A DNA stretch of 64,000 nt from positions 1 through 64,000 of the forward strand of contig JAQTNA010000007.1 of assembly GCA_028714035.1 (NCBI GenBank), given 5' to 3'. Source of the stretch: Rhodocyclaceae bacterium. Its GTDB lineage: Bacteria; Pseudomonadota; Gammaproteobacteria; Burkholderiales; Rhodocyclaceae. A model generated the notes under the pieces. It saw only the letters and a program-made list of their open reading frames with translations. It had not been told where the DNA came from and searched no databases. Shown one piece after another: positions 34,918 through 44,188 of the stretch (its first letter is position 1; every line of letters begins with the position of its first letter). A program made the position numbers and the translations under genes.

Positions 34918-37590
34918 TCAAACGATGGGGCGGGGCTTCAGGCTCATGCGGGTCAGGTCGGTCTTGTACTCCGACTCGCCCACCTTCCTGAGCACACCCC
35001 GGCCGAGCTTGTAGCGGTAATTGTTGGTCATGGGATCGGGTACCGCCGAGACCACCGCGTTGGCCATGGACCTGGGCGTGTTGAAATTGGACTTGGCCAC
35101 GCCCTCCTTGATTTCGTCGGACACGATGGCCACGGCCTTGAATCGCCCCACGGTGGTCTTGATGTGGCCGTCCTTCATCAACTGGTTGAAAGTCAGGTCG
35201 GCGTCCAGCACGCCCTGGGGCTGCCCGGTCTGGACATACACCGCGTCGTTGGTGATTTCCACCCAGTCGCCCGACTCGATGCCGGCCCTCTTCGCGTCGT
35301 TCGGATGCACGATGATGAAGTTGTCGGGCCAGCGCTGCGCCAGGTAGGGCTTCCTGCGATCATCGAAGCCCGACTGCCAGGTCTCGTTCACCCGACCGTT
35401 CGTGACCCAGATTTCGCCCTTCTCGGGCCGGGGCTTCACCGCCTCAAAGAACTGGTACCAGCCGGCGAATTTCCACGGGCTCTTGAGCAGGATGGCCTTG
35501 CCGGACTGGGTGCCGAAGGCGTACAGGACTTGCAACTGCACCTCCGCCCCTTCCATGTCGCCCCAGTTGTTGCTGGGGTCGTGCAGGCGCTGGGTTCCCA
35601 CCAGTTTGCCGTCCCGCACCCGGATGGGCGTCTGGATGCCCGTGGTGCCGTAGCCGCGCAGCAGTTCGTGACCTTTGGCACCCAATTCCTTCGCCTTGGC
35701 CACCAGGGGTTGGTAATTGAGCACGCCGCCGCGGCCGAAACGGGCCGCTTCCTCGAAGATGTCGTTCGAGTCCTGCCACTGGTAGCTGCCGTCCGCCGTG
35801 TAGCCCATCTTGTCGGCGAACTTGGCCACGGCCCACCAGTCCGGCTTGGCCTCACCCGGCGCGTCGTAGAACTTGCTGTACAGGCGCAGACGCCGTTCGG
35901 AATTGCAGCGGGTGAAGTTCTCCTCGCCCCAGGTGGCGGCGGGCAGGACGAAATCGGCAAACTCCGTGCCCACCGGCTGGCAGGGATAGATGTCCGAATC
36001 CACCATCACCATGCCGCCCGAATCCACGCGCTTCTTCAGGGTCTCGAAGATCGCCGCCCGGTCCAGGCGGGTGATCTGGTGCGGGTTGCCGTTGGTCAAT
36101 TCCTTCATGCGCGCCCCCAGGGCATCCGAGGCCATCATGGCCGCCACCCAGGTGGTGCCGAACACCCAGGCGAACTTGATTTCCCCGGCCATGAGCCAGC
36201 GGTCCAGGTTGAAATCCTTCTTGCGCCGGCCGGGGAACTTCTCCGGGGAGAGCCACCAGGAGCCGCCGCCCGCGCTCATCATGCCGCGCTGGTGGCCGCC
36301 GCCGCGGGAGATCATGCGTCCCGGCCGGTTGCCGGCGCCGCAGATCAGCCCAAGGCTGGCAAGCGAGGCGGTGTTCATGTAGTTGTTCGACCAGTAGTTG
36401 CCCTTCTCCAGCATGAAGGAGGTCTTCGGGCGCGAGCCGTCGGCCTTGGGCTTGGCGATCCATTCCGCGGCTTTCCGGATGTCGTCGGGGGAGATGCCGG
36501 TGATCCTGGCGGCCACCTCCAGCTTGGACTCCTCCTGGCTCAGGATGAATTTCTTGTAGTCGGGCCAGTCGCTTTGCCAGTTGCCCCAGGTGGTGCGCCA
36601 CTGCCAGCCGGTGTTGCGGGTGCCCCGGCCATAACCGGCATCCACTTCCCAGGTATTGGCGATCCAGCGTTCGATGAATTCCTGGTCCTGCCAGTTGTTC
36701 TCGATGACGATGCGCGCCAGGGCCATGTGCAGCACGGTGTCGGTGCCGAGATTGACCGGCAGCCACAGGCCGCGCCCCTCGCGCAAGGCCCAGGCCACGC
36801 CCATGGTCTTGTGCGGGGTGACGAAGATCATCTTCTTGTCGCCCGGCATCAGCCATTGGGTGAACAGGGTGGTCTTGGTCTCGTAGGGATCCACGCCCGA
36901 CAGGAAGGCCACCTCGCAGTCGGCCCAGTCCTGGTAGCTCGCGGCGAAGGAGTCAATGCCGGCATCGTCCAGCCCGGTGGCGTCGTTGGTGTTGGCGCAC
37001 TTGTCGTGGGGCGCGATGCTGGGCGTGCCGACCGACGTCATGCCCAGCTTGGTGATGGCGTAGGTATTCTCGAAATACTGGTAGGAGTACATCTTGATCG
37101 CCCAGGCGTGCTCGCCATGCTTGGCCAGGATGTACTTCGAGATGTCCGCCATGGCCTCGGTCGCCAAGTCCCAACTCACGGCGGTGAGCTTGCCATTCAC
37201 CCGGATCATGGGATGGAGCAGACGCTCCCGGGTGGGGGTATTCGGGTTGTAGCACTTCTGGCCCAGGGTGCCGCCACGGATGGAGTGGTTGCCGCCCACG
37301 TTCACCACCGTGGCGTCCTTGTCCGGCACCACCACCACGTGATGCGGCTTGCCCTGGTGGCTGACCACGTTGTGCTGGGCGGGACTGACCCAGGCGGTCA
37401 TCATCGCCTGGTGCGGGAAATCCGTCTTCAGCGCATTCTGTTTCGCCTGCGGGCCGCCTTCCTTGCCCACGGGCCAGCGGTAAACCTTGTAGCCGCAGGC
37501 GATGGTGCAGTAGTCGCAGGCGGTGGTGAACACCTCGGCATCCCTGGGCGGCAGGGGAGTGTGATCGGCGGGAATATAACGTTCGCTCAT
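34918..37590 (-). CDS. idrA: Iodate reductase-like molybdopterin catalytic subunit (AioA relative)
   Basis: 890 aa, longer than typical arsenite oxidase AioA (about 825). DMSO-reductase family with a 3Fe-4S-type motif CDYCTIAC (Cys 25, 28, 32) and the family block NVGGNHSIRGGTLGQKCYNP. Segments aligning to AioA's substrate site read APHDKCANTND and SRGGGHQRG; as I recall AioA (H195, E203, R419, H423), the Glu becomes Asp and a nearby Tyr becomes Asn. No signal peptide: likely exported by hitch-hiking on the Tat-Rieske partner. Two di-haem peroxidase genes and a Rieske gene upstream match the IdrABP1P2 set, which favours iodate reductase over arsenite oxidase. Substrate is inferred, not proven. 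Confidence 0.8.
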   Translation of the reverse strand: MSERYIPADHTPLPPRDAEVFTTACDYCTIACGYKVYRWPVGKEGGPQAKQNALKTDFPHQAMMTAWVSPAQHNVVSHQGKPHHVVVVPDKDATVVNVGGNHSIRGGTLGQKCYNPNTPTRERLLHPMIRVNGKLTAVSWDLATEAMADISKYILAKHGEHAWAIKMYSYQYFENTYAITKLGMTSVGTPSIAPHDKCANTNDATGLDDAGIDSFAASYQDWADCEVAFLSGVDPYETKTTLFTQWLMPGDKKMIFVTPHKTMGVAWALREGRGLWLPVNLGTDTVLHMALARIVIENNWQDQEFIERWIANTWEVDAGYGRGTRNTGWQWRTTWGNWQSDWPDYKKFILSQEESKLEVAARITGISPDDIRKAAEWIAKPKADGSRPKTSFMLEKGNYWSNNYMNTASLASLGLICGAGNRPGRMISRGGGHQRGMMSAGGGSWWLSPEKFPGRRKKDFNLDRWLMAGEIKFAWVFGTTWVAAMMASDALGARMKELTNGNPHQITRLDRAAIFETLKKRVDSGGMVMVDSDIYPCQPVGTEFADFVLPAATWGEENFTRCNSERRLRLYSKFYDAPGEAKPDWWAVAKFADKMGYTADGSYQWQDSNDIFEEAARFGRGGVLNYQPLVAKAKELGAKGHELLRGYGTTGIQTPIRVRDGKLVGTQRLHDPSNNWGDMEGAEVQLQVLYAFGTQSGKAILLKSPWKFAGWYQFFEAVKPRPEKGEIWVTNGRVNETWQSGFDDRRKPYLAQRWPDNFIIVHPNDAKRAGIESGDWVEITNDAVYVQTGQPQGVLDADLTFNQLMKDGHIKTTVGRFKAVAIVSDEIKEGVAKSNFNTPRSMANAVVSAVPDPMTNNYRYKLGRGVLRKVGESEYKTDLTRMSLKPRPIV

Positions 37591-37600
37591 GTCTGTCTCC

Positions 37601-38170
37601 TCAGGCGCGTTGGGCGGTCATGGCGCCGTAGCCGTACACCAGCCCCTGCACCCCGACGGCGTGGATGTCGTCTCCCTCCAGGGCGAGGAGGATCTGCGGC
37701 AGGCTTTCCGTGCCGTGGCCGGAAATGACCATGCCGTAGCGGGTCAGATCGAAGGTCGTCAGGTGCAAGGGGCAGGGCCCCAACGCCTGGTATTTGTTCT
37801 TGAACGTGCCCTCCAGAGGTCCGCCCATGTGGGTGCATTGCTGGTTGAAGGCCACTACGTCCTGATCGGGGCCAATGCCGCCGCCCGCCCTAGTGCCCAG
37901 CCTGACCAGGATGTTCCTCACATCCGGGTAGGGGTAGGCGAACGTCAGCGGCTCGCCGGTCTTGAGCGCCGACAGGCGGCCGATCTTCAGCTTCGGGTAC
38001 TTGGCGAGCAGGGCATGGAGCGGGGCCGCCTCGGCTTGTGAAGAAACGCCAAGCGCGGAAAGGGTGACCAGGGCCCCGCCCGCGAGCAGGAACTGGCGGC
38101 GGCTCATGCAGAGATGGCCGGGCTGCTCTTCCCGGTGGCCGTTCCGCAGGGGAATCAGGGTGTTCGTCAT
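37601..38170 (-). CDS. idrB: Tat-exported Rieske [2Fe-2S] subunit of the iodate reductase-like enzyme
   Basis: 189 aa from ATG 38170, which has AGGAG 7-8 nt upstream; the ATG at 38185 overlaps the previous stop and contains that ribosome site. Tat signal SRRQFLLAGG (residues 23-32). Rieske ligands are C112/H114 (CTHMGG) and C133/H136 (CPLH). The two cysteines that form the extra disulfide in many Rieske proteins are absent (Gly117, Leu135). Directly precedes idrA, as the small subunit does in Aio/Idr enzymes, and presumably carries electrons and the export signal for the heterodimer. Confidence 0.85.
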   Translation of the reverse strand: MTNTLIPLRNGHREEQPGHLCMSRRQFLLAGGALVTLSALGVSSQAEAAPLHALLAKYPKLKIGRLSALKTGEPLTFAYPYPDVRNILVRLGTRAGGGIGPDQDVVAFNQQCTHMGGPLEGTFKNKYQALGPCPLHLTTFDLTRYGMVISGHGTESLPQILLALEGDDIHAVGVQGLVYGYGAMTAQRA

Positions 38171-38181
38171 GTCGCTACTCC

Positions 38182-39318
38182 TCATTGGGCCGCGGACAGG
38201 GGCCGGTATTCGCCGGGCAGTTTGGGCTCGTCATGCACCAGCGGCTGGTCCATGGACAGCGCCTCCAGGAAGGCCACCAGATCCTTCTTCTCCGCCGGCG
38301 AGAGCTTGAGCGGCTTCAGGAGGGGCGTCTTGTTCGGGCCGGCGCCGCCGCCCTTGTCGTAGAAGTCCACCACCTCGTCCAGGGTGGCCAGCAGCCCGTT
38401 GTGCATGTAGGGCGCCGTGTATTTCAGTTCGCGCAGGGAAGGCACGCGCCACTTGCCGATGTCCTTGGGGTTCTTGGTGACGTAGTAAAGCCCGGCGTCG
38501 TCGGTCGCGCCCCGGTAGTCCTTCTCCGGGATGCCCTTCTGGTACCACTCCCAGCGGTGGGTGATCTGGCCCAGGGCGTCGTCCTTGAACTGGGGATGAT
38601 CGGGAACGCCGGTGGCGTAGAACTGCTGGTTCGAGACCAGCGGCCCGTTGTGGCAGGCGATGCAGTTGGCCTTGCCCTGGAACAGGGCCAGGCCCCGCTT
38701 CTGGGTGTCGCTCAAGGCCTTCTTGTCGCCCATGGCGTAGCGATCGAAGGGCACCTGCTTGGCATCGGAGACGATGGTGCGCTCGTAGGCGGCGATGGCG
38801 CGGTAGGCATCGTTCATGCGCGGCCATTCGCTGCCGAACACTTTCCTGAATTCGGCCACGTACTCCGGCAGAAAGCGTAGGCGCATTTCCATCATGGCCG
38901 GGTCGCCGTTGCCCGCCACGGCGCCCTCGGCCGCCGACGGCGCCTGGGCTTCCAGGCTGGTGACGCTGCCCTCCCAGAACAGCTTGTTGTAGTAGGCCGA
39001 ATTCAAGACCGTCTGGGAGTTGCGCCAGTGCTTGGTGCCGGGATAGCCGCGGGAAATCTGGCCGCCGTCGCCCCAGCCCAGGGTGGGCAGGTGGCAGGAG
39101 ACGCAGGGCATGGAACCGTCGCCGGAAAGCCGGTTGTCCCAGAACAGTTTCTTGCCCAGGGCCACTTTCTCCGGGGTGTTGGGGTTGTCCTTGGGAATGG
39201 GCGGCGTCGGCAGGGGGCCGAGCGCGGGATACTTGTTGGCCGAGTTGCCGGCGGCGACGGCCGTGAGGGCCAGGGCCATCATGCCGGCCAGCAGGGTGAT
39301 GCGGTGAGCGTGTCTCAT
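38182..39318 (-). CDS. idrP1: Di-haem cytochrome c peroxidase (IdrP-like), downstream copy
   Basis: 378 aa. Signal peptide with a hydrophobic core (ITLLAGMMALALTAVAA). Two c-haem sites: CVSCH (72-76) and CIACH (219-223), with the conserved LGKKLFWDNRLSGDG and YMHNGLLATLDEVVDFYDKGGG blocks of the MauG/CcpA family. Proposed in iodate respirers to remove peroxide or hypoiodous acid formed during iodate reduction. The stop overlaps an upstream ATG of the Rieske gene. The P1/P2 assignment follows proximity to idrB and should be checked by phylogeny. Confidence 0.8.
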   Translation of the reverse strand: MRHAHRITLLAGMMALALTAVAAGNSANKYPALGPLPTPPIPKDNPNTPEKVALGKKLFWDNRLSGDGSMPCVSCHLPTLGWGDGGQISRGYPGTKHWRNSQTVLNSAYYNKLFWEGSVTSLEAQAPSAAEGAVAGNGDPAMMEMRLRFLPEYVAEFRKVFGSEWPRMNDAYRAIAAYERTIVSDAKQVPFDRYAMGDKKALSDTQKRGLALFQGKANCIACHNGPLVSNQQFYATGVPDHPQFKDDALGQITHRWEWYQKGIPEKDYRGATDDAGLYYVTKNPKDIGKWRVPSLRELKYTAPYMHNGLLATLDEVVDFYDKGGGAGPNKTPLLKPLKLSPAEKKDLVAFLEALSMDQPLVHDEPKLPGEYRPLSAAQ

Positions 39319-39327
39319 GTCGCCTCC

Positions 39328-40422
39328 TCAGTTCTTGCCGTAGGCCGGACGGACTTGCAAGTCGGGCTGGCCCGGATCCTTGACCAGCACCGGGTCGCCG
39401 GACAGCGACAGCAGGAAGGCCGTGAGCGCCTTCTTCTCGGCCGCGGTCAATCCCAGCGGCTTGAGCTCCGACCCGGCGCCGCCGCCCCGGTCGTAGAAGG
39501 CAATGACCTCCTCCAGGGTGGCGAACACGCCGTTGTGCATGTAGGGCGCGGTGTATTTCAGGTCGCGCAGCTGGGCGGTGTTGAACTTGCCCAGGTCGCG
39601 CTTGTCCTTGCTGATGGCGTAGTGGCCGACATCCGTGCGGGCATTCATGTAGTTGGGCATGCCGGAGGTGGCGTAATGGCGCAGCATCGTGATGGTGCGC
39701 AGGGGGTTCTTTAGCACGTCGGGATTTTCAGGCACGCCGGTCCGGTGCAACTTGCCGTCGGCGCCGATGGGGCCGTTGTGGCAGGAGGCGCAGTTGGCCT
39801 TGCCCTTGAACAAGGCATAGCCTTCCTTCTGCTCCGCCGTCAGGGCCGTTTCGTCCCCTTTCTTGAAGCGGTCGAACGGCGCGTTGTTGGTTTCCAGGCT
39901 GCGGATGAACTCGCCCACGGCGTTGAACATGCGCGGGCTGTAGGGGTCCGGGTTGCTGGCGAACGCCTTCTGCCACAGCGCCAGGTATTCGGGAATCTGC
40001 TTCAGGCGTTCCTGCACGATGCGGCCGTCGGCGTTCATGGTGTGGGCCTCGGTGACCATGTCCCGCACCAGGGTGCCGGCATCCGTTCCGTCCAGGCGCC
40101 CGTCCCAGAGGAAGCGGATGCGGTGCCGGGCATTGAGTACGGTCGGCGCATTGCGGAAGTATTCGGTGGAGGGATAGCCGGTGGACAAGGGCTGCCCGTC
40201 GCCCCAACCCTTTTGCGGATCGTGGCAGGTGGCGCAGGACACGCCCCAGTCGCCGGAGAGGCGGGTGTCGAAGAACAGGAACTTGCCCAGTTCGATCATG
40301 GCGGCGTTGCCCGGCTTGGTTTCCGGCATGGGCGCGATATCGGGCGGCGTGCCTTGAGCCAGGACACCCGAAACGCCGATGGCCAGGCAGAAGGCCATCA
40401 GTGGCTTGCGAATGTTTTGCAT
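39328..40422 (-). CDS. idrP2: Di-haem cytochrome c peroxidase (IdrP-like), first gene of the operon
   Basis: 364 aa from ATG 40422, which has an AGAGGGGAG ribosome site; the frame is open to 40554 without coding character. Signal peptide MQNIRKPLMAFCLAIGVSGVLA. Haem sites CATCH (63-67) and CASCH (211-215), and the same family blocks as its neighbour (LGKFLFFDTRLSGDWG, YMHNGVFATLEEVIAFYDRGGG). The two peroxidases are paralogues but clearly divergent. This gene is first after the sigma-54 promoter at 40488-40503. Function as for the neighbouring copy. Confidence 0.8.
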   Translation of the reverse strand: MQNIRKPLMAFCLAIGVSGVLAQGTPPDIAPMPETKPGNAAMIELGKFLFFDTRLSGDWGVSCATCHDPQKGWGDGQPLSTGYPSTEYFRNAPTVLNARHRIRFLWDGRLDGTDAGTLVRDMVTEAHTMNADGRIVQERLKQIPEYLALWQKAFASNPDPYSPRMFNAVGEFIRSLETNNAPFDRFKKGDETALTAEQKEGYALFKGKANCASCHNGPIGADGKLHRTGVPENPDVLKNPLRTITMLRHYATSGMPNYMNARTDVGHYAISKDKRDLGKFNTAQLRDLKYTAPYMHNGVFATLEEVIAFYDRGGGAGSELKPLGLTAAEKKALTAFLLSLSGDPVLVKDPGQPDLQVRPAYGKN

Positions 40423-40487
40423 GGTCTCCCCTCTTTGAGGATGGAATGGCCGGCGCGGGCGTATCCCGCGGCGACGAGAGGGGCTTA

Positions 40488-40503
40488 CGCACGCTTCGTG
40501 CCA
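40488..40503 (-). promoter_or_regulatory. Sigma-54 (-24/-12) promoter of the idr operon
   Basis: Read on the minus strand: TGGCACGAAGCGTGCG. The -24 element TGGCACG is a perfect consensus, and the invariant GG and GC dinucleotides are exactly 10 nt apart; the -12 element is GTGC instead of TTGC. The predicted start would leave a leader of about 55 nt before ATG 40422. An NtrC-type activator gene lies directly upstream. Confidence 0.8.
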
Positions 40504-40590
40504 TGGGCCGGCGCGGGGACGGAAGCTTGGAAAGACAGCGGGTGTCGGGGGCAATCCGGCTCGGTGAAGGCCTGACGGGTGATCAGAAAT

Positions 40591-40632
40591 TGACCGGCGG
40601 TCAGGAAATGGCCGGTCAGGAATTGACCGGCC
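40591..40632. promoter_or_regulatory. Paired TGACCGG dyads, candidate activator (UAS) sites
   Basis: TGACCG-G-CGGTCA is a perfect dyad at 40591-40603. GGCCGGTCA (40610-40618) and TGACCGGCC (40624-40632) form a second perfect 9-bp inverted repeat with a 5-nt spacer. Both sit about 90-130 bp upstream of the -24 element, the usual enhancer distance for sigma-54 activators. They lie entirely between the activator stop and the promoter. Confidence 0.7.
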
Positions 40633-40638
40633 GGCACC

Positions 40639-41994
<1,356 letters not shown>

Positions 41995-41997
41995 GGT

Positions 41998-43959
41998 TCA
42001 AGCCGAGAGGGGCCAGGCCAGCGTGATGCAGGTTCCGTGCCGTTCTTCCGAGCTTACCTGAATCGTGGCGTCGTGTTCGCGCACGATCTTTGCCGTGATG
42101 GCCAGGCCCAGGCCGCTGCCGCCCGGGCGGGTAGTGAAGAACGCGTCGAAGATGCGCGGCAGCACGTCGGGAGGAATACCGCTGCCGGTATCGCGCACCT
42201 CGATTCTCAGCGTCTTCCCTTCCCTCGCGGCTGACAGGGTGATCCGCCCGCCGTCCGGCATGGCATGGAGGGCGTTGACCACCAGGTTGAGGAAAACCTG
42301 CTTCAGTTGCGCCGGGTCTGCCTTCAAGGGGGGCAGGTCGGTGGGGACGTCCGTTTCGATATCCACCCCGAGGCTCTTGGCTTCCTTGCGCGTCCAGAAC
42401 AGGACGTCCTGCACCGCGTCTCTCAGGGAAACGGGCTGGAGATTCAGGACGGTGGGGGCGGCAAAGCCGTGGAAGCTGCGCAGGAAATCCGAGAGCCGGT
42501 CCACTTCCCGCTCGAAGCGGCGCAGGGCTTCCAACATGCCCGGCGGCAGATCCTCCTCGTACTGCATGGCCTGGGCCACCGCCTTCATGCCGGCCAGCGG
42601 GTTGCCCATTTCATGGGCGATGCCCATGGCCAGTTCGCCCATGGTCGCCATCTTGTCCATCTGAAACACCTGGCGGTCCAGTTCCCGGCGCTCGTCCTGC
42701 TCCTTTTCCAGTTCGGCGGTACGCAGCCGCACCTCCTCTTCCAGGCGGTCGCGGTGCGCCGCGAGCGAACCGACCAGTTGCTCGATCTGCCCAGCCATGG
42801 CATTGAACTTCTCGCCCAATCCGGCGATTTCGTCCCGCCCCCTGACCTCGACCCGATGGGAGAAGTCTCCCGCGGCGATGGCCTCGGTTTCACGGGTGAG
42901 CGCTTCCAGCGGCCCGAGCAGATGCCGGGACAGGGCATAGCCGCCCAGGGCGGTGGCCAGGAGGCAGATGGCGAGCACGGCGTAAAGGGCGTACAGGTTG
43001 AAGACCGACATGAACAAGGCCCGTTCCGGGAAACCCAGGGCGATGACCCACTGGGAGCCTTCGGTCGCCGAATACGTGGAACCGAACCGAATGGCGGCAT
43101 GGGCGATGATCTGGTCGGCTGCCGACAGGGTGCCTTCCGGGCTGCCCAGGATGCGACCGACGGTGTCCTGGCCGAGCCGCTCGTTCAGTTTCTCGATGGG
43201 CTGCATGGCGAATCCCGTCTCGGCGTTACCCGTGCGCACGAGGTAATGGCCGGAGCGATCAAAAAGGTAGGCGGTGCCGGCCCGCGCCTGGGCCATCTGC
43301 TGGATCTGTTCCAGCAGGAAATCGGCGTAGAGGTTAATGATGAGGATGCCTTCGTTCCCGCCCACCCCGGTGCCGATGGGCGTCGCCACCCGAATCACCG
43401 GCCGTTCGGGCTTTTCCACCGCGCCGAATTCGACGTTGAGATCCAGGGGCGAGACATAGATTTCCCCTGGCCTGCGGCGCATGGCCTCGACGAAATAGTA
43501 GCGATCCGATTTGTCTTGCAGGCGTTCGGCAGGTGTGGCGAAGACCTTGCCGTCCTTCTTGTCCACCCGCACCACCTCGCGGCCGTCGGCGCCCAGGTAG
43601 CGAATCTGGTAGACGTGGGGATAGGCTCGGGCCAGGGTGAGGTAATCCCGTTCCAGGCGGCTGGTAGCGGCGCGCAGGCGACTGGCGTTGCCGTCCCCCC
43701 GTGCGCTCCGCAGCGCCTCAAGTGCCGGCGCGTCCGCCAGGTAAAGCAGCTCGGCCGCCAACTGGTCGAAGAAGCGCCCGACGCCCTGGGCGCGGACGGC
43801 AACCTCCTGCTGGAGATGGCCGAGGGTTTCCGTGCGCAGGGTGTGCAGGGAGACGTAGACACCGATGGCACCGGCGATCGCGGTCGGAATGACCGCAGCC
43901 AGCAGAAACGCGAAGTAGATGCGCCGGGAGAGCCCTCGGGGTGGTTTGTTGCTTTCCAT
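41998..43959 (-). CDS. dCACHE-HAMP sensor histidine kinase, partner of the NtrC-type regulator
   Basis: 653 aa. N-terminal membrane helix (about 12-33), a large periplasmic dCACHE sensor (about 40-320, with VYQIRYLGADGREVVRV and SDRYYFVEAMRRRPGEIYVSP) and a second helix (about 322-345). HAMP, then coiled coil, HisKA with MGELAMGIAHEMGNPLAGMKAV (His about residue 453) and HATPase with NLVVNALHAMPDGG and GSGLGLAITAKIV. Type similar to DctB/AioS sensors. Located upstream of, and almost overlapping, the regulator gene. The ligand might be iodate or a related oxyanion, but that is inference. Confidence 0.88.
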   Translation of the reverse strand: MESNKPPRGLSRRIYFAFLLAAVIPTAIAGAIGVYVSLHTLRTETLGHLQQEVAVRAQGVGRFFDQLAAELLYLADAPALEALRSARGDGNASRLRAATSRLERDYLTLARAYPHVYQIRYLGADGREVVRVDKKDGKVFATPAERLQDKSDRYYFVEAMRRRPGEIYVSPLDLNVEFGAVEKPERPVIRVATPIGTGVGGNEGILIINLYADFLLEQIQQMAQARAGTAYLFDRSGHYLVRTGNAETGFAMQPIEKLNERLGQDTVGRILGSPEGTLSAADQIIAHAAIRFGSTYSATEGSQWVIALGFPERALFMSVFNLYALYAVLAICLLATALGGYALSRHLLGPLEALTRETEAIAAGDFSHRVEVRGRDEIAGLGEKFNAMAGQIEQLVGSLAAHRDRLEEEVRLRTAELEKEQDERRELDRQVFQMDKMATMGELAMGIAHEMGNPLAGMKAVAQAMQYEEDLPPGMLEALRRFEREVDRLSDFLRSFHGFAAPTVLNLQPVSLRDAVQDVLFWTRKEAKSLGVDIETDVPTDLPPLKADPAQLKQVFLNLVVNALHAMPDGGRITLSAAREGKTLRIEVRDTGSGIPPDVLPRIFDAFFTTRPGGSGLGLAITAKIVREHDATIQVSSEERHGTCITLAWPLSA

Positions 43960-44065
43960 GGGTGCCGCTCAAGCTGTTGCACCGGCCGATGATAGGGGAA
44001 AGCGGGCTCCAGCCGAAGATTTTCTGTGCCGCCTACGGTTCAAGAGGGCGCGTGCGGGAGCTTTG

Positions 44066-44188
44066 GGGCAACCGGAGCAATCCCTGGAAGACGCCCAGTT
44101 CTGGCGCGTGTTGCAGGCCTGCCTCGATCACCGGCCGTCGAACACGGCGCGGGTGTTCATGATGCGGGAGTTTCTCGGTTTCGATACT
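44066..44188 (+). pseudogene. Fragment of an ECF-type sigma factor (region 4 part only)
   Basis: In frame, this stretch reads GQPEQSLEDAQFWRVLQACL and on to NTARVFMMREFLGFDT. It is the linker and start of region 4 of a betaproteobacterial ECF sigma factor; intact members continue with a recognition helix such as EICxELGI. Here the homology stops after FDT and continues into unrelated GGGHPF-stop. The N-terminal two thirds are also missing. The 3' end overlaps, antisense, the last codons of the neighbouring kinase gene, marking a recombination junction. Confidence 0.7.

Noticed and set aside
34918-37590. Plain annotation as arsenite oxidase AioA
   Set aside because: The two linked di-haem peroxidases, the greater length and the Glu-to-Asp change in the arsenite site make an iodate-reductase-type enzyme more likely. 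Not fully excluded without a tree.
43919-44065. Upstream extension of the sigma-factor fragment as a full gene
   Set aside because: Residues before GQPEQSLED have no sigma-factor character, and there is no ribosome site. Only 44066-44188 shows homology-like sequence.
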